From Bugulina stolonifera (lineage: Eukaryota > Bryozoa > Gymnolaemata > Cheilostomatida > Bugulidae): a stretch of 64,000 bases of DNA. The notes below the pieces were generated by a model, which had not been told where the DNA came from, did not search any database, and saw only the letters and a list, made by a program, of their open reading frames with translations. The translations under genes and the position numbers were made by a program. Numbering within the stretch: the stretch's first letter is position 1; each line of letters opens with the position of its first letter. The stretch covers positions 16,531,233 through 16,595,232 of the forward strand of contig OW285188.1 in NCBI GenBank assembly GCA_935421135.1, read 5' to 3'. Below are positions 10,494 to 22,418 of this stretch, piece after piece.

Positions 10494-13400
10494 CTGCAAT
10501 ATAATATGCTACAATATAGGCACAATAATGGTCACCATCACAACTGTGCAAACATCTACTACATTTATTACCACAATATTGTACAGCGATAACCACTGTC
10601 CCTCACAAACATCAAACTCACAGGAGGAATGTTTCAAATCCTTCCATAAAATTGCAATAAATGGTCATTTGAACATTACTTTTTAAAGGTCAACTATAAT
10701 ATTAAGTTTTTATTTCTTTATTTTTATCAGAAATTTTGTGGTTTTTTTCAATGGGCAAATGGCAAAAATTTCATTTGACAAATAATAGCTCTGCTGAAGC
10801 ATAAAAACACAAATACACCATTAATATGTTACAGATTGTGTTAGCAACCAATAATAAAATCATATGGAGATGATATGTTCATAGCATGCGAGTTGAGAGA
10901 GGAACCTAAAACTAAATGTGTTGATAAAGCAAGTACTTCTGTGATAGCAAGAAAGTGGGATGTTAACTGATAATAGTGTTATCACTACTTTTCTACTCTA
11001 CTTCTTGATCACTCTCGGTGTCGTACAACTTTAAACAGACATGCAGCCGACCTGGGAGCTGAATTTGAATGAATCATCAGTGTTCTAGGTCTCAGGACTT
11101 GCGCTATCTGGTTTGGGAACATCATCTACCTTAATGTCTAAGTCCTTATTGTCATTGTTGTGGTTAACGTTCTCTTCTACAAATCCATCACCATTTTCCA
11201 GTTGTTTGTTTAAATCAACTTGAGTGTCTTCATCTGTCATGGTGGTGTGAAAACTGTTTTCTGTACAGCTGTTGGCTACAGTAGTCTCACTTTCTCTTCT
11301 GTTATCTGCAGTTGGTGTGGCTTGTGAGTTGATGTATTCCTTTTCTGATGCAATTGTTTGCGGAGTTGGTAATCTCACATTCTTGTCTTTTCTCTGACCA
11401 TTGTCATCTTTCTCACCGCGTTCCATATTGGCATCATTTTTAGCAATTTCTGATTGACCAGAGAGAAGCAACTCTTCATTCCCAGTTTCAGACAGTTCTG
11501 AGGCTTTGTGCTCTGTGTTTGCCAAATTTCTAGTTGCCTCAGCAAATGATTTTGTTTCTTTGGCACCTAGGTCGTCTCCCTGTGGACAATTTTTTGCTGC
11601 TTTCTTTGCAGAGGTATTAGCTTCAAAGGCATTAACTTCTGCCGAGACTTTAGTTTCTTCTGTGGAGGCATTAGCTTCTTTTGCCAAGACATTAACTTCA
11701 TCTGCTAAGGCAATAGCTTCTTCTGTGTATGTATTAGTTTCTTCCTGTTTGGAGGAATTAGCTTCCCCTGTAGATATATTAGTTTCTTCTGTGGAGCCAT
11801 TAGCTTCTGTGAAGGCATCAGCTTTTTTTGCCAAGGCATTGGCTTCATCTGCTAAGACATTAGCTTGTGCTAAGGCATTAGCTTCTTCTGTCGAGGCTTT
11901 AGTTTCTTCTATGTAGATATTATTTTCATCTGGTTTGGAGGAATTAGCTTCCTCTGTAGATACATTAGGTTCTTCTGTGGAGGCATTGGCTGCTTCTGTC
12001 AAGGTATTAACTTCTTTCGCCAAGGTATTGGCTTCATCTGCTAGGACATTAGCTTCTTCTGTCGAGGCTTTAGTTTCTTCTGTGTAGATATCAGTTTCTT
12101 CTGGTTTGGAGGAATTAGCTTCTTCTGTGGATACATTAGTTACTTCTGTGGAGGCATTGGCTTCTTCTGTTAAAGTACTAACTTCTTTCGCCAAGGTATT
12201 GGCTTCATCTGCTAGGACATTAGCTTTTTCTGTCGAGGCTTTAGTTTCTTCAGAGTAGGTAGTACTTTCTTCCTGTTTGAAGGAATTAGCTTCCCCTTTG
12301 GGCATATCAGTTTCCTCTGTAGAGCCATTAACTTCTTTTTTCGAGGTATTAGCTTTTTCTGCAAAGGCATTAGCTTGTTCTGTTGAGGCTTTAGTTTCTT
12401 CTAGGTAGGTATCACTTTCTTCTTGTTTGGAGGAATTAGCTTCCCCTTTGGATATAGTAGCTTCTCCTGTCGAGGTATTAGCTTCTTTTGCCAAGGCATT
12501 AGCTTCATCTGCTAAGACATTAGTTTTTGCTAAGGTATTAGCGTCTGCCAAGGCTTTAGTTTCTTCTGCGTATGTATTACTTTCTTCCTTTTGGGAGGAA
12601 TTAGCTTCCCCTGTGGATGTACTAGTTTTTTCTGTGGAGTCATTGGCTTCTTCTGTTGAGATATTAACTTCTTTTGCCAAGGCAATAGCTTCATCTACTA
12701 GGAAATTAGCTTCTTCTGTCAAGACTTTAGTTTCTTCTGTGTAAGTATTACTTTCTTCCTGTTTAGAGGAATCAGCTTCTCCTTTGGATATACTAGTTTC
12801 TTCTGTCAAGGCATTAGCTTCATCTGTTAAGACATTAGCTTCTGCTAAGGTATTAGCTTCTGTCAAAGTTTTAGTTTCTTCTATGTAGGTATTAGTTTCT
12901 TCCTGTTTGGAGGAACTAGCTTCTTTTGCTAAGGCATTAGCTTCTTCTGTTGGGTCTTTAGCTTCTGTGTAGGCACTATCTTCTTCCCGTTTGGAGAAAT
13001 TAGCTTCCCCTGTGAATATATTAGTATCTTCTTTCGTGGCATTAGCTTCTGTCGAGGCATTAGCTTTTTCTGCTAAGGCATTCACTTCTTCAGCCAAGGC
13101 TTTAGTTTCTTCTGTATAGGTATTAGTCTCTTTCGGTTTGGAGCAAGTAGCTTCCGTGGCTTCTGTGGAGGCTTTAGTTTCTTCTAGCGAGGCACTAGTT
13201 TCTGCCGAGGTATTAGGTTCTTCTGCTAAGGTAACAGTTTCCTCTGTCGAGGAGGCATCAGCTTCTTTTGTCAAAGCCTTAGTAGCTCCTTTGGTCGAAG
13301 CATTAGCTCCTTTTGCTGAGACATTAGCTTCTTCCAAGGTATTAGTTTCTTCTGTCGAGGCTTTAGCATCTTTCGTGTAGACATTAGTTTCTTCCGTGGA

Positions 13401-16400
13401 AACATTAGCTTCTTCTGTTGAGGCATTGGCTGCTTCTTTGGAGGCATCAGCAGTAGCATCTTCCGCCAAGGCATGAGTGTTGTCTGTAGAGGCATTAGGT
13501 TCTTCTGTGTAGGTATTAACTTCTGCTGTGGAGACATTAGCTTTCTCTGTGGAGACATTAGTTTTTTCTGTGTAGGTATTAGCTTCGGCTGTGGAGGCAG
13601 TGGCTTTCTCCAGAAAAGTGCTAGTTTCTTCTATCAAAAGATTACTTTCTGCCGCGGTATTAGCTTCTGATGAGACATTTGCATTTTCTGTGGGGGAAAT
13701 AGTATCGTCTGCCGAGGTATCTTTCCTAATGGACGTATTAGCTTGTTGTGTAGAGGCATTAGCTTTCTTTTTTGTCAGAAATGAGGGTTCCGTGTCCTCA
13801 TCTTTCAATGAGTGCGTTTCACTTTCAGTAGCAGGTGTTGTCGAACCTTCATGAATATTATTTTCAACAGACATGCATTCCTGTTTTTCTAGCCACATAT
13901 TTTCAGATAGGCATGTGCTGTAAAGGTTGCACGCAGATGCAGTATTGTTAATACTGGGCAAGTGAATGCTTTCTGGCGATAATGCTGGAAAATATGATCT
14001 CTCATATTCTAAAGATCTTCTTGTGTTAGAGCCAGGTGTAAGTAATTTATGTTCTGAAAACTGCTTGTGGAGATTGTCATGGTTTATCGGATTGTGTTTA
14101 CCTCTTGTCGGTCGATGTTCAAGTCCAATGCGCTTGCTGTTACCTACTTGACCAATATTACTTGCTGTAATAGTTTTGGTCCTTTTCAGTTCCTTCGGTT
14201 TCGGAGAACGCTGCTGGTTAGGTTTCTTTAGTGTGGCTTCTCTTACAATAACACTTTTATTTGCCCGCTTGTTTTGGCTGCTGACTAAAGCAGGCTTTCT
14301 GTTTGATAATTTGGGTAACAAATCATCACACGGCTTATTTATCTTTCCTTCTTTTGTTTTAGGCTTAGAAAATTTCTTTTTAGAGGTTCCTACAGCTTTA
14401 ATTGGATGACCCAAATCTGTTGGTCTCAATACATTGTGTGCCTTTGATGATGATCTAGTCATAGATACTTTCCTGGTTTGTGTGATTTGAACTGGCTTTT
14501 GGAGAACCTTTTTCTCCTTTCTCGTACTTGGATACACATTCTTCTTAGTAACTTTATGCTTGCTCACTTTATTATTATTGGCTACAGTTGGTTTGTTAGT
14601 GGACGAAAACTGTTTATCTGCATTTACATGTAGATTTGGGCTGCTTGATCGGCTAGTACCAGGTGAATCACTCAGACCGTAGCTAACGAGGTCTTCACTA
14701 GATAAACTGCATACTGAATAGCGATGTTTGTGCAGTTTTGAGACTTTCAATGAGTTGCTAGAATCATGTTCAGGAATAGAGGTCAAGGACATGTTTACGT
14801 TTAGACGAGGTTGGTAGATTTGGTTAGAAAATTTGTTGAGTGGATGACCTAGAGGATTGACAAAGAGTAAAAGAATATCATAAGCGAAAGCCCAAACTTA
14901 TTCAATTAAGCAAATAATATTGTAATATATCTTTGCTCACCATCTTGCTATGCATTATTGTCTGACATTTCATCTAAATTTTCAGATTCAAAGTGTTATG
15001 AAGGGTTTTCTACATATTTATAGTTATTTTATTGCTGTTCTGCTACGATTCTGCTCCAAGTCTTAAACTATTTGCAAACCACTTCAGTGTCGGTCTGTAA
15101 GATGGCATGATAATCTCTTGAAGTAACGCTTCACTTATCAATTAACAACTTGCCAACCTAATTTCTGTCCTATAACAATATTGTTAACACATTGAACAAA
15201 TCAGAGTACAATGACCAAATTATTAAATGAGAGTATTACCTTCTACACCTTCGTCTTCCTCCCCTACTGGCGATAAGTCACCTTCGTCATCAGCATCTTG
15301 AAATTCCTCATTATAATCTTCCTCTGCTCTTTGGTCTTTTTCTGCAATGCAATAAATGATGTTGGGGCATGAAAATTCTATCCCACAACACTCAAAATTT
15401 CAACTTACTGCTCTTCTGCTTGAGTTAAATGAAAAACCCAAAATGCAATGGGTGTTTCAGAGATTCTGGCTTCACTAGGAAATTTTGGCTGTAAAATATG
15501 AAAAAGAGATGTTTGAAAAATAAGTAAAATATTACTGAAATATCTTTCTTACCGTTTTCTCTCTCTCCTCCCTCTTCTCCGTCTGCAATAACATGGTGAT
15601 TAATCTAAATTTTGAATAATGCAATTGGCCCTTTAATCAAAGGTTTGTTCCTTTTCTAGTGAATTGGAATTTGAAACTGACACCTTCAAATTTTTTGTGT
15701 AATCTTTGAGTATATATCTTTTAGCCGGTAGCTTGTACGTGTAGATCTAAGTTTTTTCACTGCACATGTATTTGCAGTGGGCTAACCAAATATGACTTGC
15801 TTTTGATGATGTTTTCTACTAACTTTAACGGTCCACTTACCTAATTCTCCTTCCCCATTCTCTATCCTGTCCTGTACGTCTCTTATTGCAGCTTTGATGG
15901 CTTTCTCTGCTTCATTGTCTTCTTGTAGACTAGCAAAGTTGAGTGCCCTTTCAAATATACTCTTTGCATCTTCCAATTTACCATTTTTTGCTGTGTCAAA
16001 ACAGGTTAATATGTTTTAGTAATAGTATTAATGTATAGTTCAAATCCTACTATTTGGATAAATATTGTATCGGCCAACCTATCGATCCAGTTGAGCCAGT
16101 AAGTTCAGTATGATATTGGTGCAATACCAATCAGCAACCCCAAGTTGGAGGAGGATTCACTTACTGGTAGTAATATAGTTGATTTTAATATGGTCAATGC
16201 AATTATCATATACATCAGAGCAAAGGACTAAACCTACATCAAAACGTGCCAGTAGAAGTTCTAGTTAGCCATAAAATCTATTAATCTGCAAAAAGTATGA
16301 TTTTTAATGCATAATATTACTACATTATTTCTAACGGCTTTGGTGATCAAACAGAAGGTGGTTAGTAACACAACACAACACACACCTTGTGACTGAGCTA

Positions 16401-19400
16401 TTAGAACACTAGAATGCAATTGCCAAACTTCATCTTCTGCATTCTGTGCATGATCATATGACCTTTCACCATAGTCAAGTGATTTGTCAATCTGTCCGTT
16501 AGCAAAGTAACATCTACCAAGCTCATGGCAGAGCCAGGCAGCTTCTGTTTCCTGTAGGTCTGGTTTGTTCTCCATTTTCCGTTCCCAACTAGATAATGGT
16601 GCATGTTAGAATGACAATCCACGACACACTCATTCTAGCATGTTAAGGGTAGTATAAACGTGAGAAAGGTAGTATAACTTGGAACCAACAACCACTTGTT
16701 AGTGTCTGTCACCCTATTATACTAAATGTGGAAATTCTCAAACACTCCACAATCAAGCTTATTGTAATAACTGAACGTTTTTGGGTTCAATTACAAAATG
16801 GTAAATCATTATAAATTGATGGGGTTGAATATAGCAAGTTCTGGATAAGTCTGGAGATGTTTCAAGAAAACACTTTAAATATGCTTTTTATTCAGGCCAT
16901 GGTCACAAGTTAGCCCATAGTCTGTAAACACTCACATGTCGATAGCTTCTTCAAACTTTCCTACTCTGGCGTATGTTCTTCCTAGGTTGTCCATTGCTCT
17001 TGATTCCAAATCTTTGTTCTCTCTGAAAATATTTATAGAGAATATCAGCATACACAGTCAAGCCAACATATTTTAACCTCGAGATGTAAAATTATACAAA
17101 TCGTGGACACTACATATCAAAACCAGCAAATGACAAAGCTAAAACATATATACACGCCCAGTGAGATATCGTTTAAAGTTTAAAGTCATCCAGGTAATAA
17201 TTTGAGGAGGCCAATTGGAAAAAAGGACTCAAACTACATGTATGAGGGGCAGGAAAACAGAATAACGTAGTGCACTCATTACAACCAGCTGAAAACACTG
17301 CCTGGAAATGCTGCCAAATGTGTCTAAATGTCACGGTTGTTGTAGCATAGCTTACATTGATTGAGCAATTTCTAGATCCTGTTGGTGTTGCTGCAGTGCA
17401 TTCTCAAAGTCGCCCAACTCAAGGTAGGCGTTCCCAGCTGAGCTGTGTAAATTTGCTGTCACTTCCTGTTTGTTACCAAGCTCCTCATCTGACCAAGAGT
17501 TAACGAGATTGATCGTCTTCATTGATTCTTTGATCACCTCCTTATACTTTCCTCTCGTGTGATCTGGGTGAGGAAGAAATAGTGTGGGCTTTAGCACAAC
17601 ACAAACAATAATTTGTAGAGATTTTTCTAACTGCCGAATACAAATACTTTCAGCAGCCATATAAGTACAGAAGTTATCTTCTCTGCTTCCTCCAACAATT
17701 AGAATGTGCATATTGAATGGTTGAATTAATGAGTCTTAATCCAATTTTGATGATATAATATACAGCCTCTTTTGCTTTAGATGTGTGTTTGGCAAAGAGA
17801 GAACATAATTTTACTATGCGTATGACTTCTGTACCTAACCTAAGAGCAGAAGACTTCTCTTCATATTCAAACTCATGCCAGTTGTAATTTTCATAGCAAA
17901 AAGATTAAAATAATTTATAATATTTTGAAATATTCTTGTGCTTTCCTCCAATTACTCTATCATGAGTAGACAACTTCATTTCAAAAGAGCAGCCCAAGGT
18001 CTTAAAACCTAGCATTCAAATTATTTCAAAGCCTTTCCATTGACACTGATGTCTACACGGTAATACAATACTTACAATCATCGATCTCTCTAAGCTTGCT
18101 AAGAGTGTACTTAGCAGGGTCTGTATTTCCTTTTTTACTCATCTTTGCTTGCTGTAGCTCTTTGTCCCTCTTTCTGGCATACATCGGTTTCTGTTGTCTC
18201 CAGAAGTCCGTTCGGGTATCCAGATACAACAAACCATGCAGTGCGAGGTTGTGGATGGCTTGGCTAGTCTTAGTTTTCTTTTCTTTAGCATCTGCATGAT
18301 TATAAAAGATTATTTTAGTATGTATACAAAGGTTGTGTAATATGCAAGAATACAGTGTATGTGTAGTGCAGTCATATGTCCTTGGAAACTTTTGTCTTAG
18401 CGGTATATGAAACCAGCCTTTGCTCAATCACCTGATTAAAACAACCATTCTGACAACTGCCTACTACAAGTCCCACTTTAGGATCAGATTATTGGTGTGA
18501 GCAATTCAGGCACCCATTATAATAGAATAATGTTTCTTAGTTCGTGATCAGCCACCAGGGATGTTGCAGTATTGTCTAATAAATCATAACAAAAACATTA
18601 AGAAAGTACAACTATTGGCTATTGCAGAATGAAATATAAGATCTACATGTACAGTGACTAAAAATTGGAAAACATAAAATAAAGATAACTTCAATGTACA
18701 GTGCTTAAAAGTTGATGGACAAGATTAAGAAAGAGTAAACAATAAGTGAACTGAAGCAAAGCTGTGACAGCTCATGCCTATTGCACGTCGTCCATTTCTC
18801 TTTGGTGTATCATCATCACTATCATTGCCGTCAAATAAGTCGGATTTCTTCTTTCTCTCAGGCACCAAAACAATTCGCTTGTTTTTGAATTTTTCGGAGT
18901 AGACTTTGAAATCATTTTCTTCCTCGCCATATTTTCCATGTAGATCATGATCGATATTGCCCGGTGAGCATGTACACATGAAGAGCTTGTACTTACACCT
19001 GCTGCAAGTGGCTAGCTTATCTAGCCTGGTGCCTGGATGGAGTTAGTAGCAGTATTAGTGTTAGTATTCACAGCATAGTATTAGTATTAGACTATCAGTA
19101 GCCTTAGGGTTAGTAGCAATAGTCAAATATTCGTTAGTTTGAGATTACAAGAAGAAATACAAGATCTAACCAGCCATAGGAAGGACTGAACAGTTCTATG
19201 TTACTTCACAGACTCATCCATACATATAGAAACCAAATCTGTATGGAGACTTTTTCTTATGCTAAGACCATGTAAAATCACATACATATAATTATGCACA
19301 GTACCTTCTTCCTTTAGAAGTTTCTCCAGGTATTCCCTATCGGCATACAAAGAGCCAAGTAACTGTTTGATTGTTTTGTCTTTATTGCCGCTAACAGGTC

Positions 19401-22400
19401 TGGTGACTTTCTTCTGTGCTGTCACTATCCTTCTGCCGGGTCTCATCTGCTGCTGCTTCTTTTTACGTTCCGCCTAAGCAAGTAAAATCAACGCCATTAA
19501 ATGGTAACGATGCTAACATAAATTATGCAGAGTAGGATTTTTGTTAGTATTTTGGGGCTTGAACATTTCACTGGAGAAGTTGTATAGGCATGGCCTAATT
19601 TCTTTATATAAGAAGAGTGAGCATAGAAACTGGCATTTGTTGTCTCATATCAAAGCAAATTGAAAATAGAGAACTTCTCATGCTTATGGCATTACTTGGT
19701 AATTCAGCATTCCGAATCATGTGTAATACAGCTTCCAAATGCCCATTAGTTGTAGAGGTGAGAATCGGAGACGACGTAAAACTCGGGTTACAGCCATGAT
19801 GAAATTGTACCAGCTTCACAGACGCTAGTGCGTATGCTAATAATACTTGTAGTAAATATTGATATTGGATTAGAGAGTTGGAACTCTGACTTTATAATCT
19901 ACTAAATATTGAGGGATGTAAGAATATAAGTTAGTAAGGAGGTGAAGTTAGTAACCCTACTTAGTATACTACTGTGTATATAAGACCTGTAATAAGGAGT
20001 AATTACGTGACCATGGTACGCTTGATGGTAAATTGTCTTACGAAGGCTTAAGGGTTTACTACAAAAATCCAATATGCATAGTAGTGAGGTATCATAAGGA
20101 TATAACACTTTATGGTACATGCTAACATAACAGTATATAATATAGTATGCATTAGTATTTACATGTAGTAAGCATACATGTACTAATAGGATAACACAAT
20201 CTCTTTTTGCCGGGTGAAGAAGTGTTGGTAATACTAGTAGCATTTTGCCAATAGCCTGGGATTCAATTTATATAATATACAATACATATTATGTAATGCA
20301 TGCATTTCCTAATAAGAAGTAAATGTTGTTGTATGTTATAATATTTTATATTTCAAGAAAATTTGTATGTGAACAGCGAAGAAACTTGGATCTTTGGATG
20401 TGAAAAGTTGTGGGTGTACTCTATACTTTGGGAAAATCCTGAGCTGTACTGATGAGGTTCAAAGAGCAAAATTTCATTTTGTCTGAACTCTTTGGTATTT
20501 TATTCAAGTTTTCTCAAATTGAAAATTAATAAAGAAGAGAAGACAACTTTAACTATACCGTGTGCTCATTGGAGAACTGATTACACTATTCAGCATAGCA
20601 CTAGCATAACTAGTCAAGTTCTAACATTGGATGATAATATATTGATATACAACAGCCATATTCTTATCTGCGTGCGTCTGGTTATCATTTATTTACCAAT
20701 AAATGATCCCATGCAACATAATTTTTTGCTTGGTCACTTACCTCTTCTTCTTGTGGTTTGTAGAAATATGAAAGATCACCATCTTTTCTGAGCTTTACTT
20801 TTTCTGGTGCTAAAACAGGACACTGTACATATAGACCTATATCTGCACGGCACAATGTTATCCTTATTAAAATGTTATAAACACTCCATATATCAGATGG
20901 AGTCCATGTAAATATTGTGAATACAAGCACTTTAGCCTAAATTATTAATTATGTATTTGAATTGTCTCCTCTCTTTCTGACAGAAAATAAAGAGAGTGGA
21001 CAGCTTACAGTAGATACAATATCTATTTACAGAGGAAGCTAACCATTAGCAAAACATTAAAAGATATAATGGCTGCAGCAGTCATTATATCTTTTTAATG
21101 TCTTGTATATAATATGCTTACATATTATATAAACTTGTTTTGCCTTGCGTGCAGCTACATTTAGCCTATATAAAATGTACTTTGATAACTTTGAACTTAC
21201 ATCCCACACTGTTGTTTATGGCTTCTTGGCATTTCTGTATGCCAAGACGGAACTCATGCTGCTCTGGCCGTAGTTTATGTCCTCTGTGATAGAAGACTAA
21301 CGCCATCTCAAATTCTCCTTTAAAATATAGAGCATCTGCCTTGCATAGCATACCCTGCAATAATTCATGGATACTCATAGGCAACAATACTACATAGTAG
21401 GCAGAGAATGGAGAGTCCGGTTTCTAAGTTTTTAATAAATACCATTAGTAAAATAGGTTTTAAAAGTATTATAATTACTGTTGTGCATTTATTTATGTTT
21501 TACAATTTAAAAATGCTACTGCTTTTTGCTTTTAGAATTTTCAAGTGATAGAATAGTATACAACCATGTCACAAGCGTTTGCTGAGGCTCTATAGTCTAT
21601 GTGTAGTTTATAAATTATGTAAATTAATAATTGTGTAATTATATTATTGTTAGCTGTAGTGTATTATAAGTACAATATAATTAGTCTATTAAAAGTACAA
21701 TGTATGCTGTTAAGATATCACATTGCATTACAACTGCAGATTGAACTTGCCTTAAAGAAGGTTGGTTCATCTTGCATAATAGATTCTGCATCCTTGAGAG
21801 CATTCTCTGTGTCCCCCATCTGTAGATAACACCTTGACCTTGCCACTAGACAGTTTTTGTCATCATTTCGTAACTCCATTGCCTATTTGTAAAATTTACC
21901 AATGGTCTATCTATACAATATAGTTACATTCATTGAAAATCTCATTATTCAAATAAACAAAGTTCTTTTGTTGAGAAATATTATTTTTAATAATGAAACA
22001 ATTTAGAAATGAACAAAAGGATAACAGTTTAAACAGCCTTTCCTTGTATAACAATACAATGCATATTATAGAAAGTTTTTATTCAAGTAACACGTGAGTT
22101 ACATACACTTCCCCTTCTTAGTAAAAATATAAACTGGCAGCAGAAAATAAAAGAAATAATAAAATGTCACTGGCTTATTTGAATTTCATATAATTATTAT
22201 CTGCATGATCATCTACTATTACTACCCATATTACTATAAAAGTAATTCACTATAAACTCAACTACCAGTGCTCAGTGAGTAGAGTTAGTTGCTCAATTTA
22301 CCTGGTTGTAACTCTCCAAAGCTTTGCCGAATTCTTGCTGTTTAAATAGCATATCACCTTCAGCTCTGTATGCTTCAAAGGTGCTCTTAGGCCCAGCAGC

Positions 22401-22418
22401 ACTTATGTTGTCTGCCAT
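10459..22418 (-). CDS. ODAD4: Outer dynein arm docking complex subunit 4 (TTC25)
   Basis: Twelve shared exons (22418-22302, 21882-21751, 21354-21201, 20809-20742, 19473-19305, 18291-18076, 17563-17356, 17022-16936, 16588-16386, 15990-15841, 15582-15553, 15341-15240) splice in phase 1 to 14848-11085 (1799 aa) or 10493-10459 (556 aa). ODAD4 is a TPR protein that helps dock outer dynein arms on axonemal doublets of motile cilia. Diagnostic stretches are ALVFYHRGHKLRP and QEAINNSVGS (about residues 100-135), QLLGSLYADREYLEKLL (about 195-210), DFWRQQKPMYAR (about 235-250), and TPR helices such as NLGRTYARVGKFEEAI and CHELGRCYFANGQ. A cluster of acidic residues follows at about 500-545. Intron 2 has a GC donor (AAG then GCAAGT at 21750). 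Exon 11 is only 30 bases. Human TTC25 is about 670 aa with a low-complexity tail, so the tail is the variable part. Family identity is firm; isoform use is inferred. Confidence 0.92.
10494..11084. other. Probable 3' UTR of the giant ODAD4 exon
   Basis: Non-coding. Two minus-strand AATAAA signals at 10709-10714 and 10717-10722 lie about 370 bases after the giant exon's stop, giving that isoform its own 3' end. Confidence 0.5.
11085..14848 (-). CDS. ODAD4: Giant alternative last exon of ODAD4, repeat-rich tail
   Basis: One 3764-base exon, open throughout, adds 1254 residues. The acceptor CAATCCTCTAG at 14848 is preceded by a pyrimidine-rich tract. The frame is open for 18 codons upstream of the first internal ATG (14792), and its phase exactly fits the donor at 15240. 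The first roughly 300 residues are basic and rich in S, K and P. The rest is acidic and built from degenerate 7-residue units like ANASTEE, arranged in about ten longer units of roughly 55-60 residues, each carrying a SSKQEE...TYTEETK anchor. A unique acidic tail ends DSASPET. I recognise no domain, signal peptide or membrane segment. It could instead be a separate single-exon gene starting at 14792, but the phase match favours a fused tail. Confidence 0.7.
11600..13750 (-). repeat. Nested coding repeat, 21 bp inside about 170 bp
   Basis: On the plus strand the units read like GCATTAGCTTCTTCTGT, spaced near 21 bases. Larger blocks are anchored by TTTGGAGGAATTAGC-like segments, about ten of them. 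Insertions and deletions stay in frame, so the frame has been under selection. Confidence 0.85.
15553..15582 (-). CDS. ODAD4: ODAD4 micro-exon, 30 bases
   Basis: Exon 11 of ODAD4. It lies between a GCAG acceptor and a GTAAGA donor, is phase 1 on both sides, and adds DGEEGGEREN. As a symmetric exon it can be skipped without changing frame. Confidence 0.75.
18725..19024 (-). CDS. Unassigned cysteine-rich coding-like segment in ODAD4 intron 5
   Basis: The minus strand is open for about 100 codons to a TAA at 18725. It starts after a possible CCATCCAG acceptor near 19032. It carries LATCSRCKYKLFMCTC (C-x2-C, then C-x-C, a possible zinc-binding cluster), then a charged stretch with KNKRIVLVPERKKK and DGNDSDDDTPKRNG. 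Human ODAD4 has nothing like it. It could be a third alternative end, a phase 1-1 cassette exon (only weak donors near 18782 are visible), or an exon of an unknown nested gene. I do not recognise the family. Confidence 0.35.
   Translation of the reverse strand, partial: LDKLATCSRCKYKLFMCTCSPGNIDHDLHGKYGEEENDFKVYSEKFKNKRIVLVPERKKKSDLFDGNDSDDDTPKRNGRRAIGMSCHSFASVHLLFTLS
21054..21101. repeat. Near-perfect 18-bp inverted repeat, ODAD4 intron 3
   Basis: ACATTAAAAGATATAATG and its complement flank a 10-12 base centre containing CTGCAG, with a single-base bulge in one arm. It would form a stable hairpin. Confidence 0.75.

Noticed and set aside
11506..13854. Several plus-strand open frames of 65-136 codons
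   Set aside because: They are antisense shadows of the ODAD4 repeat exon. Its unit has no stop codon in the complementary frame, so long open stretches follow automatically.
14792..14848. Start of a separate gene at the ATG at 14792
   Set aside because: The open frame extends to an acceptor whose phase matches ODAD4; kept only as an alternative.
19902..20243. Minus-strand 113-codon frame in ODAD4 intron 4
   Set aside because: Composition is that of AT-rich random sequence; the flanking exons already join in phase.
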